Assembly: GCF_004664715.2 (NCBI RefSeq)
Contig: NC_051074.1
Coordinates: forward strand, 15,911,678-15,975,677
Origin: Peromyscus leucopus
Taxonomy: Eukaryota; Chordata; Mammalia; Rodentia; Cricetidae
DNA length: 64,000 bases
Direction of reading: 5' to 3'
Shown: positions 35,791-47,619 of the stretch, one piece after another
How the letters are laid out: each line of letters begins with the position of its first letter
Position numbering within the stretch: the first letter of the stretch is position 1
Made by a program: the position numbers and the translations under genes
Notes under the pieces: generated by a model
The model's database searches: none
Told to the model about the DNA's origin: nothing
The model's input: the letters and a program-made list of their open reading frames with translations, nothing else

Positions 35791-36802
35791 CCAACACAAT
35801 GGGCTAAAATGTGTAATTATTCAAGTGAATCAAGTGATTTTTCTACAGCTTATTATTGCATCCTAGCTCTTGGTGTAAAAACTGGCCTGGATTTTGCTCT
35901 GAGTTCTGATAGTCTCATTTAAAATACAAATCATCCTCTGTTTCCGATTCTATAAATTCAAAGAGTTGAAATACAGTAAAAAAAAAAAATCTCTGAAGAA
36001 AAGTAGAAGAAGGGGGATAAAAGTACCAGAATGACAAATGAGAATGAAGAGATATTTCCCCCAAAATGTTTAGGGTGGCCAAAGATGTCAAAAATTTTGA
36101 GATATGAGTCAGGTTGAAATTAGCTGAGGAAGACATTCACCATCACACAGATGTAAACACACAGTCAAAAATGTAAAAATCCAAACAGGAAAAGGGAATC
36201 ATATCTTGGGTAGTAAATGAACTTCAAAAACATGTAAGTAATTCAAAGAATAAAATAACATTGATGAGATTATAAGGAATAATTTATAAGTAAGATGACT
36301 AGAATATTCTTAGAACTAATATATTACATTTAAGCAATATATTTATTTACATGAAATAAATCCTAATATAATTCAAAAGATGTTTTGCCTCAAATATCAA
36401 TAATTTGAGACATATGAGCATTCAAGGAACTTAAAGTATTACATAAAGAAAATGCATAACTTTATACATTATAAAATATTTAATTTTATAGTGCCTACTG
36501 TAAGTGAAAATGAGTAAACCCAATAATTTATGCACTTGTATAATTAAATACAAAAAGTTGATTTGATAAAAGTAAAAAATAAGAAATTAAAGAAAATAAT
36601 ATTAGAATAAAAATATTAAGTAGAACAAAATCAAATATTTCTAAAGTATGTAAGCTATGTTTATAGATATATTTTATGTATATATATCTATAATATATAT
36701 TTATCATGTATATTATATATAGTGTACATATATGCTAGGTATTTATGTTAACTATATATATATGTAAACAGTTAGAATAAATACATATATATGAGTATAT
36801 AA
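35791..36802. other. AT-rich sequence, no gene seen
   Basis: Very AT-rich towards the right, with (TATATA)-like runs at 36,660-36,800. No gene or dated repeat was recognised. Confidence 0.5.
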
Positions 36803-37127
36803 TGTGGTGATATTTTGTTTGTGCTCCAACAAATAAAGCTTTCCTGGAGATCAGAGTGTGGGGCTAGTCACTAGAGACTGGGCAGTGGTGGTACACATCT
36901 CTAATTCTAGCTATTGGGAGGAGGAATCAGGAAGTGATATGGTTGAATGGAGAGAGGAAATGAAAAAGTGGGGTGGAGACAGGAGCTTGGCCCCCTTTCA
37001 GTCTGAGGATTTGGCAGAGGTAAGAAGTGGCTTTGGCTTGTCCCTTTATCTCTCTGATCTTTTAGCATTTACCTTAACATTTGACTCCAGGTATTTATTA
37101 TGAAGACCAATTAGAATTCTCACTACA
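36803..37127 (+). repeat. 5' LTR of the 36.8-kb provirus
   Basis: A 325-bp LTR from TGTGGTGATATTTTG to TTCTCACTACA. It carries AATAAAGC close to the start and the family end 'ttattatgaagaccaattagaattc'. It is followed by 2 bp and then the PBS. Confidence 0.88.
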
Positions 37128-37129
37128 TC

Positions 37130-37205
37130 TGGTGCCCAACATGGGGCAGGAACCGATGACACTGAGATTAAAACTCTTATGCTCTACCAACTGAGCTAGA
37201 CAGGC
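37130..37205 (-). other. Full-length tRNA-Lys copy at the primer-binding site
   Basis: The first 18 nt on the plus strand (tggtgcccaacatggggc) form the PBS. Read on the minus strand, the whole 76 nt is tRNA-like and ends in an encoded CCA. It has a D-arm block tagctcagttggtagagc, a 7-nt loop gttttaa giving anticodon TTT (Lys), and a T-loop region ggttcctgcccc. The acceptor stem GCCTGTC/GTTGGGC still pairs with two wobbles and one mismatch. A nuclear tRNA gene would lack the CCA and would not begin exactly at a PBS. It is best read as plus-strand copying of the entire tRNA primer, not as a working tRNA gene. Confidence 0.85.
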
Positions 37206-37844
37206 TAAGCAATTGGAAGACCACTGGACAAATGAGATATCTGAAGAAAAAGGACAAATCATCCAGAAAAGAAGTCTCAAGAAAAAGAGTAAATTGATTT
37301 ATTGATCTATCACATTTTCAATGGGATTAATTTTTATAAATCTACCCAAATGTTTGTTTCTGCTATTCTCTACAGACATATAATGCAAATTGTCTTTTTA
37401 TAGTCCCAGTTCAATTGAAAATTAAAGCTGGCTTTGGAGTTGGAGTGTGACTCTTCCTTTCTCTAAGCCCAAGCATACTTGTTAAATTAAAATCCAAAAT
37501 CTCTGTCTCATGTCAGAAGGGCCACCTGTTGTAGGACAGAAGAAAAAACAAATTTAGGGACTATTCTATTGCTGCTAATCTCATAATCCTTTGGTTTTAT
37601 TTTGACCCTTTAAAACTTTTCTTAAGGTATGAATATTTATCAAAATTTATAAGATTTATATGTATTTTTAAAACTAGTCATGATATTAATGGTCATATAG
37701 CATACTAACTAATTTCAGAGAAAAAAAGCTTCATCTAACTTCCTGTACATGATTTTCAGATTAAGTTTCTATCAAGTAACTAGGAATTAGGTTTTTGTAC
37801 TCTGAATGTACATAAAAAGTATTTCTAACCATTTTTAAATTTTT

Positions 37845-39866
37845 ATTTTTTTAATTTATTTTATACTTTAATTTTACATATCAGCCACAGATTCCCTTGT
37901 TCTCCCCTCTCCCAACCCTCCCCCACAGCCTTCCCCACAGCCTACCCCCTATTCCCATCTCCTCCGGGGCAAAGACTCCCCTGGGTGTTGAGGACCTGCC
38001 TGGAATGAATCTACCAGGTCAATTTTTATTATTAAGAAATTTTTATTTATTTTACATACCACCCACAGACCCCCCCTCTCCTCCCTCCTCCTGCACCCTA
38101 CCAGCATTTCCCCCCAAAGCCATTCTCCGTTCCTACATCCTCCAGGATGTAGGTAAGGCCTTCCATGGGGAGTCAGCAAAGCCTGGTACATTCAGTTGAG
38201 GTAAATTCAAGCACCTCCTTCTGCACCAAGGCTGCACAAGGTTGTCCACCATAGGCGCTGGGCTCCAAAAAGCATACTCATGTACCTCGGACAGATTGCA
38301 ATCCCACTACCAGGGGGCCACCTAAACAGCTCAAGCTAAACAACTGTCTTGCCTATGCAGAGGGTCTAGTCCAGTTCCATGGAGGCTCCACAGCTATTGG
38401 CCCACAGTTCATGAGCTTCCACTAGTTGGACTGGCCATCTCTGTATGATTTACCATGATGAACTCAATGTACCTTGCTTATAGAATCCCTTCTTTCTTTC
38501 ATCTATTGGACTCATGGAGCTTGGCCTGGAGCCCAACTGTGGATCTCTGCTTCTGCTTGTATCAGTTACTAGATGAAGGCCCTATGATGACAGTTAGAGT
38601 ATTCACTAATTTGATTACTGGAGTAGGCCAGTTCAGGTACCCTCTCAACTATTGCTAGTAGTCTAAAGTGGGATCATCCTTGTGGATTCCTGAGAACTTC
38701 CCTAGCACCCTGTTTCTCCCTATTCCCATGATGTCTGCATTTACAATGTTATCTCTTTCCTTGCTTTCCCACTCTGAACTCATTGGCACAGGAGACCACT
38801 TCCTAAATATAACACCAATAGCACAGACACTGAGAGCAACAATTAATAAATGGGACCTCTTGAAATTGAGAAGCTTTTTTAGGGCAAAGGACATGGTCAA
38901 TAAGACAAAATGAAACCCTACAGAATGGGAAAATACCTTCACCAACCTCATATCTAACAGAGGGTTGATCTCCAGAATATATAAAGAATTCAAGAAACTA
39001 AACATCAAAATACCAAACAATCAATTTTAAAAATGGGCTACAGAGCTAAACAGAGAATTTTCAACAGAAGGATCTCAAATGGCTGAAAGACATTTAAGGA
39101 ATTGTTCAACATTCTTAGCCATCAGGGAATGCAAATCAAAATGACTCTGAGATAGCATCTTACATCTATCAGAATGGCTATGATCAAAAACACTGATGAC
39201 AGCTTATGTTGGAGAGGATATGGAACAAGGGGAATACTCCTCAACTGTTGGTGGGAATGCAAACTTGTATAGCCAGTTGGGAAATCAGTATGTCAGTTTC
39301 TCAGAAAAACGGGAATCAATTTACCTCAAGACCAAGCTATACCACGGTTGGGCAAATACCCAAAGAATACTCAATCATACCACAAGGACACATGCTCAAC
39401 TATATTCATAGCAGCATTATTCATAATAGCCAGAACCTGGAAACAACCTAGATGCCCCTCAATCAAAGAATGGATAATGAAAATGAGGCACATATACACA
39501 ATGGAGTATCACTCAGCAGTAAAACAATGATATCATGAAATGTGCAGGCAAGTGGGTGGAACTAGAAAATATCATTCTGAGTGAGGTACCCCAGACTTGG
39601 AAGAACAAATATGGTATGTACTCACTCATAAGTTGTATATTAGATGTAAAACAAAAGATAACCAGACTGCAGCCCACAGTTCCAGAGGAGCTAGCTAACA
39701 AGGAGGACACTAAGAGGACAAAGCATTCAATGAAGGAGAAATAGATGAGGTCTACATGAGCAAACTGAGTGTGAGGGAGAGTAATGGAGGGCAAGGGATG
39801 GGGGATGAAAACATAGCAAATATTGATCCTTTCCCACTTTGGGATCTGTTGTACATGACATTTAAA
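37845..39866 (-). mobile_element. L1 with 5' inversion inserted in the provirus
   Basis: From 37,845 to about 38,775 the DNA is the reverse complement of an L1 3'UTR. From there to 39,866 it is L1 ORF2 plus the beginning of the 3'UTR in plus orientation. This is the mirror of twin priming on a minus-strand insertion. A perfect 14-bp duplication atttttaaattttt flanks it (37,831-37,844 and 39,867-39,880). ORF2 wording is visible at 39,348-39,530 ([20 protein letters not shown]). All frames are short and broken. Confidence 0.88.
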
Positions 39867-41573
39867 ATTTTTAAATTTTTGGCAGTGAATCATGACCACA
39901 CCTACCAGAATACCTTGAAGTCTCAAAAGGATAATGGAGCCTCTCAATGACAATTGCACCAGGATTATGATAACAATATTAAGCTGAAAAACACCACCTA
40001 AAATTCAGCTTTGGACTTCAAACTACCAGGCAATCTCAGGATAGCTAGCTGAAATGATCTAGCCTCACAGACTGTTTTAGATAGGACTTGAGAAAAGCCG
40101 TGCACTTTCTCATTGTTTAGAGACTGAACAACAAATGATACAGCTACCTCTCCCAGGACTTAACAACACAAATTTTTATTTTCAGGATCCCATAAAGATG
40201 CTGTTGCCCCTAGACAGGAAGAAAATTTAAGAATATGATGCCCACATTCCCAAGAGGTAGGGTGGGTAATTTTTGGTCATTCAATACAATGGGTTATGGA
40301 TATTTGTCATTGATTAGGTGGCTGATTACAACTTGATATTGGTAATGGTCAGAAAAAAAGCTGAACAAAGGAGTCTAGATTTAGTGTTCTTGTTTTGAAA
40401 AGAAAAAAGGAGGATATAAAAATGATAGGATAAAAAGGTAGATTATTGAATATACTTTTAAAAATCAATTACTAATTTTAAATATTTTATATTGATATGG
40501 ATCTTTGTATATTGATACAAAATTGAGATAATTTTTGTTAGAACATACTGTGTATTCATTTCTACTCTTGTTCAAAGTATTGCACCTATACACCTCATTT
40601 TACAATGTAATACAAATTGTTATTTCTTGAAAGTTATTATTACAAACTACTTAGGATAAAAAGGAAATGCAGGTTAGTAGTTAGTCACATTACAATTACA
40701 CTGGGAGTCATGTTAGGTATGCTTTCAAGGTCAAACAGATATATTTTGGATAGACAGGTGGTCTTCAAACACTTCAGAGATCCATACAATATGGCATTTA
40801 ACATGTTTTAATAACATAGGTTCCTTTTATTTTATGACGGTGAGTCTTGTCTGGTCCTGGCAGCACAAATCTACCTCAGAGAAGACAATGGGACCTGAAG
40901 AAACCAAATATGGAGTTTACTTTCATTATGGCAAAAGTATGCCACAGGGCATGAAAATGTCCTTGCCTTGACTGCTAACAGTGTGTTCTTCAGTTGGAAC
41001 AAGCAGGACACAAAAAGAAAGACTGCTGAACTTTGCCAAGACAAGGTAAAACAGCCCTTTAGAAAATCCTGCTTAACAGATAAGTCTGTCAGATATTCTA
41101 GGCCTGGAGGCCAAAGATGGATGCTGCAACATTGCAGAGCAAACTTGGGTGACTGTCCAGGAAGATTGCTGTTTCTGTTTTTTCTCACATTTTTTTGGAA
41201 GGTGCTTGCTTATACTTTCTCATTACTTGGGGAATATTATTTCCTCTTCCGTTCTCTGATGGAGTTAAAGACTATATATGTGTAGTTTTTCGTATTACCA
41301 GATTCAGAAAGGAAAGTCCTGAAAGAAATGTAAAGTATATAGGGTTGAGAGATATTAAAAGATAGTTTTGGTAATGTACCTTAGAATAGAAAGTGAATTA
41401 GTTATAGTCTTTTAGATTCACAGAGATAGGAATGATAATGGAGTAATTTCTCTGAATTTGTCAAATGTTTAGGGAGTAGACATTGTTGATGTATCTATTG
41501 CCTGTACATATTGTATATAGTTATTGTACTTATGTATAGTTTCTCTTATATTATTTATAACTTTTTTCTTTTA

Positions 41574-41589
41574 GATAAAAAAGGGGAAA
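41574..41589 (+). other. Polypurine tract of the 36.8-kb provirus
   Basis: gataaaaaaggggaaa lies directly against the TGTGGTG start of the 3' LTR. In ERV2-type elements such a tract primes plus-strand synthesis. Confidence 0.85.
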
Positions 41590-41742
41590 TGTGGTGATAT
41601 TTTGTTTGTGCTCCAACAAATAAAGCTTTCCTGGAGATCAGAGTTAGCTGGAGACCCTCTACCAATAAATGAAATGAAAAGTATTAGAGGAACATACCTA
41701 CTGTCCACCATTGGCCTACACATACATATATGCACAAACACG

Positions 41743-42198
41743 TGTATACGAATTTCTAAGCGTTCTAATAAAATAAAGAATGTGGAGCCAAGTATAGGGG
41801 TGAAAGCCTTAGAGATAAAGGAAATAGTGAGAGCACCAACCACCTTACCTCACCAGCTCTGTAGCTATCAAATGGCACGACTTCCTGTCTACCCAGGCTT
41901 TTATTGCCTTGCTGTTTTGCCCTTTCATTGGTTGTTAGCCCTGCTACCTTACTTCCTTGTCACTGCCTGTCTGTACAGACCTCCAAGTTTCTATGCTTGG
42001 TATTGGGATTAACAGCATGTGTCAACAAGCTTGGCTCTGTTCCCTAGTATGACCTTGAATACTCAGAGGCCCTGCCTGCCAGGTGATCGGATTAAGGGCA
42101 TGTGCTATCACTGCCTGACTTTTGTGTTAATGGCTTGCTCTTTTCGCTAATCTCCTGGCAAACTTTATTTATTAACATACAAATAAAATATCACCACA
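41743..42198 (-). mobile_element. Solo LTR, minus strand, head-to-head with the 3' LTR remnant
   Basis: It begins TGTGGTGATATTTTATTTG on the minus strand at 42,198 and ends ...ATTCGTATACA at 41,743. It aligns along its length with the plus-strand LTR at 43,548-44,015. No 6-bp duplication is evident. Together with the LTR start at 41,590-41,643 it forms a unit whose two outer ends are inverted copies of about 55 bp. Confidence 0.8.
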
Positions 42199-42217
42199 CA
42201 TATGAACACACAAGAAC

Positions 42218-42222
<5 letters not shown>

Positions 42223-42279
<57 letters not shown>

Positions 42280-42285
42280 GAGAGA
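42223..42285. repeat. (GA)n microsatellite
   Basis: About 50 bp of pure AG followed by imperfect gagagg units. The homopurine strand could form triplex DNA. Confidence 0.96.
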
Positions 42286-42315
42286 TTATGAACAGCTTTA
42301 AAATAGAAAACCTCA

Positions 42316-42483
42316 GCTGGGCGGTGGTGGCACATGCCTTTAATCCTAGCACTTGGGAGGCAGAGGCAGGCAGATCTCTGTGAGTTTGAGGCCAGCCTGG
42401 ACTACCAAGCGAGTTCCAGGAAAGGCGCAAAGCTACACAGAGAAACCCTGTCTCAAAAAACCAAAAAAAAAAAAAAAAAAAAA
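42316..42483 (+). mobile_element. Young B1 SINE with TSD
   Basis: A full-length, little-diverged B1 (gctgggcggtggtggcacat ... agctacacagagaaaccctg) with a 19-22 bp A tail. Perfect 10-bp duplications gaaaacctca flank it (42,306-42,315 and 42,484-42,493). It is the best-preserved SINE in the window. Confidence 0.96.
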
Positions 42484-42844
42484 GAAAACCTCACATTCTC
42501 TCTTTGGCTTCTTTCATGAATCACTCTTAACGTTGAAAACTAACTTGAATGTTATGAACATTTTTATTTTACTACAATTTTAAAAATTCCACACTGACTT
42601 AATGAAGTCAACATGATAGTCATTAAATTTTTACATCAAACTTTCTCAAACTCCTAATCAAAAATTATATACGAATATTAATAAATTAAAGATTCTAAAT
42701 TGTTGTAGTTAGGCATGATTAGGCTTGTTTTGTTTCAGAAATCAAAAGCATATTAAAGGGATGTCATCATGAACAACTGCTTCTGCTTGTTGAATTGTCA
42801 AAGGTAGCATGGAAGAAGGATTTTTGATCTCCTTTAAATTGTTC

Positions 42845-44541
42845 CTGAATCAGAGTCTCTGAAGTAGATGGAACTGCTTTAGAGCATTGAAATGGCTGAT
42901 AAAAGACTGGGCAATCTTTTGAGTAATGCAGAACTCCCAATTGTGTGATAATGAAATTGAAACATCTAAAGGTCAAGTGGCTTTGAGTTTGTACTTTACA
43001 CCATTAGGGAGGAGGTAAGCGTAGCCCTGAATACATGGTCATACAAAGTGCATGAAAAAGTTGTGAAACCAGAATCTCTGTGTCACAAAGAGATTCTCAA
43101 GAACCAGTTGGTCACTTAACTGTGAAAAACATCTTTGGTGGCATTCTACAAGGACAATGGAAACTATCACCTATTTTCAACAGCATGGGGAAGTTGATGT
43201 GATTGAAATATGACTGACAAGGCAAATGCAGAGAAGATGTGGCTCTGCTTTTGCTAACTTTGATGACCATGACTCAATGGGATAAGACTGTGGACGGCCA
43301 CATTATAAAAAAGGGAAAATTTTTTGAAATGAGAGATACCTAGTGCTTCATGTACCCCCAAACATTAAAGTGATTCTGTAAATCTTGATGGTTTTTATAG
43401 AGATGGTTTTAGTGGTAATCAAAATTTTTGGTTGTAGAGAAAATGTCAGTGATCTTGGTGGCTTTGGTGGAAGCCCTGATTGTGGTGGCTATAGCAGCAG
43501 TGGCCATATTTGTAATGGAGTGTGGTGATATTTTGTTTTTGCTGAAATGTGGTGATATTTTATTTGTGCTTTAAAAATAAAGCTTGCCAGGAGATCAGGG
43601 GGAAAAGCCCAACCATTTTAAATAAACAAGAAGTCAGGCAGCACATGCCCTTAATCCCTTAGCAGGCAGGATCTCTGTGTGTTCAAGACCACACTGGGGA
43701 ACAGAGCCAAATGTGGTGACACATGCCTTTAATCCAAGTACCAACCATAGAGAGCTGGAGGTCTGTACAGACAGACAGTGATAGAGCTGTGTAGGAAGAG
43801 GAAGTGAGGTAGCTGGGCTAAGAGCCAATGAGAGGGCAGAAAAGCCAAGCATATAAGCCTGGGTAGACAGGATGTTGTACTCCTTGGAAGCTGCAGAGTT
43901 GGTGAGGTGAGGTTAGTTGGTGGCTTTCCATATTTCCTTGATTTCTCTAAGACTTTAACCCAAATTTCTGGCTCCATTTTTTTATTTAATATGACCATTT
44001 AGAAATTAATCTACAAAGGAGTTTTTAAAAAAGAAAAGAAGGTTGGAAGTGGTAGAATCTAGTGACTTTGACAATCCTCAGCCTTTTCTTTTTGGAACTA
44101 TAAACAGAGGAAACATCAGAGGCATCATCTCTGGGTTCTGTGGTGGTGAAGGAAAAGATGTCAGTTCCAATAGCATCTGTGACAATGGTAGTGGCAGAAG
44201 GTTTTAATTATTGCCAGGAAAGAAAACTTATCAGGAATAGAGAGACAGAAGTTTCAATGAAGCTATGTGTGGCCCACCTATGGACGAACACAAGCACACT
44301 GGAGAGAGGACCAAGGTGCTACAAAAAATATATTTTAAACGATGCTCATTATGTGATCAAAAACCTGAAGAAGCAGCTGCATTACGGAGTGATTGTATAA
44401 GAGATTGTTCTAGTTTCTGTTCTACAGAATGAGTAAAGCCTTCCAGTAAGGGGTTAATGCAGGCTTTTCTTCAACCATGCTGCTGACTGCCAAAGGTAGC
44501 AGTCTGATCATGACAATGAATAAATGTACCTTTAATAAACA
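42845..44541 (+). pseudogene. HNRNPA1 processed pseudogene
   Basis: The parent encodes the nuclear splicing and RNA-binding protein hnRNP A1 (two RRMs plus a Gly-rich tail). This copy is intronless and follows the mRNA. RRM1 and linker traces lie at 42,860-43,120. RRM2 is at 43,120-43,290 (cacttaactgtgaaaaacat, gatgaccatgactca). Gly-rich coding traces follow. The parental stop context ggcagaaggttttaa (Gly-Arg-Arg-Phe-stop) is at 44,192-44,206. The 3'UTR runs to gtctgatcatgacaatgaat and AATAAATG at about 44,510-44,530. Many frameshifts and stops, plus an LTR at 43,521-44,015, kill it. HNRNPA1 has many such copies in mammals. HNRNPA3 or A2/B1 is less likely because of the GRRF end and the 3'UTR match. 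Confidence 0.85.
43521..44015 (+). mobile_element. Solo LTR inside the HNRNPA1 pseudogene
   Basis: An ERV2-like LTR of the same family as 41,743-42,198. It starts TGTGGTGATATTTT and ends ATTAATCTACA. The first 27 bp (43,521-43,547) look like a tandem duplicate of the true start at 43,548. The flanks are atggag (43,515-43,520) and aaggag (44,016-44,021), a 6-bp duplication with one mismatch. The insertion postdates the pseudogene. Confidence 0.85.
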
Positions 44542-45540
44542 CTGAGATTAAAATTAGAAATTCCATAAGGACTGCCTACAATATGTAAATAAAATGTGCA
44601 AAAAATATGATTATGTAATTAGATGGTAAAATGAATCCTTTGAAATTCAACAAGTATTGTGATAAAAACTGTTAACAAAACAGTAACATTTTTCTTTTTT
44701 GATAAAAATATTAACAAATTAACCACCACCATCATACTTAGTGCTGGAAAAAATAAAATCAATACTAAGAATATTGAATTTCTGCTATTAAGCTAGGAGA
44801 AACAAGTGAACATAGGAAAGTGGCATCTGCTTTATGTGTTGTATAGTAACACATCTGTAGAGAACCTAAAGTGTTCTATATTAACAAAGTTAAAGTAAGA
44901 ATTATATTATTCATTGTGGTTGCTACATTGAATGTTAGAGCCTCATAACTTAGTGATCTGGTAATTAACAATGAGAGTCTTATGGCTAACAATTTCATCC
45001 CAGATCTAAGAGACCTCATAATTATCATTCTTCACATACATCTTTAAATCAAATACTTAATGCCATATATTTAACTTTCTGTATCTCATTTATTTCATCT
45101 ATGAAAATGTCCTCAAGTTTAATTTTTTTGTTGCAATAAGAAGGTTCTTTTCCTTTTTTACAGAACATTTATTAATATATAGTGTTTTCTTTGTCCTTTA
45201 TCCATTAATCTGTCATCAGTTAATGCTAGCTTTTAACTGTATGACTTCAAGAAGATGACTTCACTTCCTTTAGATATATACTGAGAAGTTGGCTGGCTAG
45301 ATCCCATGATAATTCACTGGAATGTATTAGATATTCTACCATGCACGTTCTAAATATGTGAACTTTTACAAATTCACTTGTTTCATAGAGACCACTTACT
45401 AAAAGTAAACCCTAGGAAGGGTAAATGCTAAGTTTTAGAAACAGCTCTTCTACATCCCAGATGGTAGCACAAGATGCACCAAGCTTAGTAATAATGTTGG
45501 CCTATTCACCACATTTGAGTACATGACTCACACTCCTTTA
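44542..45540. other. Unique AT-rich sequence, no gene seen
   Basis: No gene or identifiable repeat was found between the HNRNPA1 pseudogene and the next L1. Confidence 0.5.
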
Positions 45541-46725
45541 AAATGCAGATCAGAATTGTTTGTAATAGCCAAAACCTGGAAACAACGTAGATGCCCTTCA
45601 GCTGAAGAATGGATAAATTGTGGCACATATACACAATGGAATACTACTCAGCAGAGAAAAACAATGACATCATGAGGTTTGCAGGCAAATGGATGGATCT
45701 AGAAAAAAATCATCCTGAGTGAAGTAACCCAGACTCAGAAAGACAAATATGGTATGTACTTACTTATAGGAAGATACTAGATGTGGAGCAAGGATGACTG
45801 GACTGCTACTCACATCACCAGTGAGGCTACCTGTAAAACAGGACCCCAAGAAAGACCCAGGGATCACCCAATGATGGAGAAATGGATGAGATCTACATGA
45901 ACAGCCTGGACATGAGTGGGAGCAATGAATGGTGAGGGTCGAGGGAAAGAGAGCGGGAGATCCCACCTGGATCAAGAACAGAGAGGGAGAACAAGGAATA
46001 GGAGACCATGATAAATGAAGACCACATGAGAATAGGAAGAAGCAAAGTGCTAGAGAGGTCCACAGAAATCCACAAAGATACCCCCACAATAGACTGCTGG
46101 CAATGGTCAAGAGACAGTCGGGACTGACCTACTCTGGTGATGGGATGGCCAAACACCCTAATAGTTGTGCCAGAAACCCCATCCAAGGACTGAGGAATCT
46201 GGATGCTGAGATCCACGGCTAGGCCCTGGGTGGAGCTCTGGGAGTCTAATTAGTGAGAAAGAGGAGGGTTTATATGAGCTAGAATTGTTGAAACCAAGGT
46301 TGGATAAAGCACAGGGACAAATGGCCAAATGAATGGAAACACATGAACTATGAACCAAAGTCTGAGGGGCCCCCAACTGGATCAGGCCCTCTGAATAGGT
46401 GAGACAGTTGATTGGCTTGATCTGTTTGGGAGGCATCTAGGCAGTGGTAGCGGGTCCTGTGTTCATTGCATGTGTTGGCTGTTTGAAACCTGGGGCTTAT
46501 GCACGGACGCTTGGCTCAACCTGGGAGGAGGGGACTGGACCTGCCTGGACTGAGTCTACCAGGTCAATCTCAGTCCTCAGGGGAGGCTTTGCCCTGGAGG
46601 AAATGGGAATGGGGGGATGCGCTGGGGGGAATGGGAGGGGTGCAGGAGGGGAGAGAACAAGGGAATCCGTAGCTGATATGTAGAACTGAATGGTATTGTA
46701 AAATAAAATAAAAGGAAAAATCAAA
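45541..46725 (+). mobile_element. 5'-truncated L1 (ORF2 end plus 3'UTR)
   Basis: It starts within the ORF2 C-terminal region (readable NSQNLETT...-like 'gtttgtaatagccaaaacctgg', then 'tggcacatatacacaatgga'). It runs through a G-rich 3'UTR with 'gggaggaggggactggacctg' and ends in (AAAAT)n A-rich sequence near 46,700. Orientation is uniform and no inversion is seen. Overlapping frames of up to 116 codons on the opposite strand are shadows of the 3'UTR. Confidence 0.88.
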
Positions 46726-47035
46726 ATCCATAAAAGTGAATTAGGTCATGCAGGGATTCAATGTAAAGAAAAATATTTTGGAGATTAAATACTGTATCTT
46801 TCTGATTTTTGAAGATTAGAGAAAAGAAGAGAAAGAAAAAAGTAGATTCTGCAAAGTGCTCTGAATGGGAAAAACAGACTATGATGGAAAAATAATATAT
46901 TGTGGTTACAACACATTTTTCTATAAAAATGATGTAAATTATTAAAATAAAATAAAATGCAGTTGAATTATTTCATACTTTGACATCTAAGTTTTCGGCT
47001 AGTCTTCAAGTATCTTATTAAGAATAGGAATTTAA

Positions 47036-47187
47036 GCTGGGTGGTGGTGGCACACACCTTTAATCCCAGCACTTGGGAAGCAGCACCAAGTTGAAATCTG
47101 TGAGTTTGAGGCCAGCCTGGTCTACAGAGTGAGATCCAGGACAGTCACCAAAATTATACAGAGAAACCCTAACTGTCTTGGAAAAAA
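47036..47187 (+). mobile_element. B1 SINE with TSD
   Basis: A full B1 with the central block slightly altered (agcagcaccaagttgaaat). Perfect 14-bp duplications aagaataggaattt flank it (47,020-47,033 and 47,188-47,201). Confidence 0.94.
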
Positions 47188-47619
47188 AAGAATAGGAATT
47201 TCTGGAAAACTCTACCTTTTAAATGATATGCTCCTTAAATGATACCTCTCTCAATTCATTTTATTTCCCTCTTCCATAGTCACTGACCACAACTAGAATT
47301 CCCCCATGTTCAGTTTTGCATTACATGTGATTCTAGTGCCTGATAGTAACTTCACATTCTAGACCTCTGACTTACAGTAGCTGATTTCATTCACTTTTCA
47401 AATGTCAAAGCCTGCTGCTTTTGAGGGACTTAAATTCAGAAATGAAAGGATCATTTGCTGAGTTCTTCAGGAACTCTCTAGCTTGTCATTACATCACATA
47501 CCCATTCCTCTATTATTTACTTATTTTTATTCATTCATTTATTTAAGAAAGAGAAGTACAGATTGTCTCTTTTATGGGTTGAATATGAAGTGTCTTCAAC
47601 TTCATATTGTTTGGTTTTT

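Larger units (their letters stand above)
36803..41643 (+). mobile_element. ERV2-like provirus lacking gag-pol, split by an L1
   Basis: The provirus has a 5' LTR (36,803-37,127), a PBS (37,130-37,147) extending into a tRNA-Lys copy, then internal DNA, a PPT (41,574-41,589) and the first 54 bp of a 3' LTR. Those 54 bp are identical to the start of the 5' LTR. Directly after the tRNA copy, the internal DNA matches sequence far downstream of pol in the 25.5-kb provirus (for example 37,230-37,480 against about 28,020-28,280 reversed). Leader, gag and pol are therefore missing. Later modules (40,850-41,170) match the other proviruses. No coding frame survives. The 3' LTR is broken at about 41,644. 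Confidence 0.88.

Noticed and set aside
37130..37205. A functional nuclear tRNA-Lys gene
   Set aside because: It encodes the CCA end, begins exactly at a PBS, and has mismatches in the acceptor and anticodon stems. A retroviral primer copy fits better.
42102..42583. Arg/Glu-repeat frames
   Set aside because: They translate the (GA)n tract and the adjacent B1 SINE.
45760..46724. Several 75-116 codon frames
   Set aside because: They are shadows of the L1 3'UTR at 45,541-46,725.
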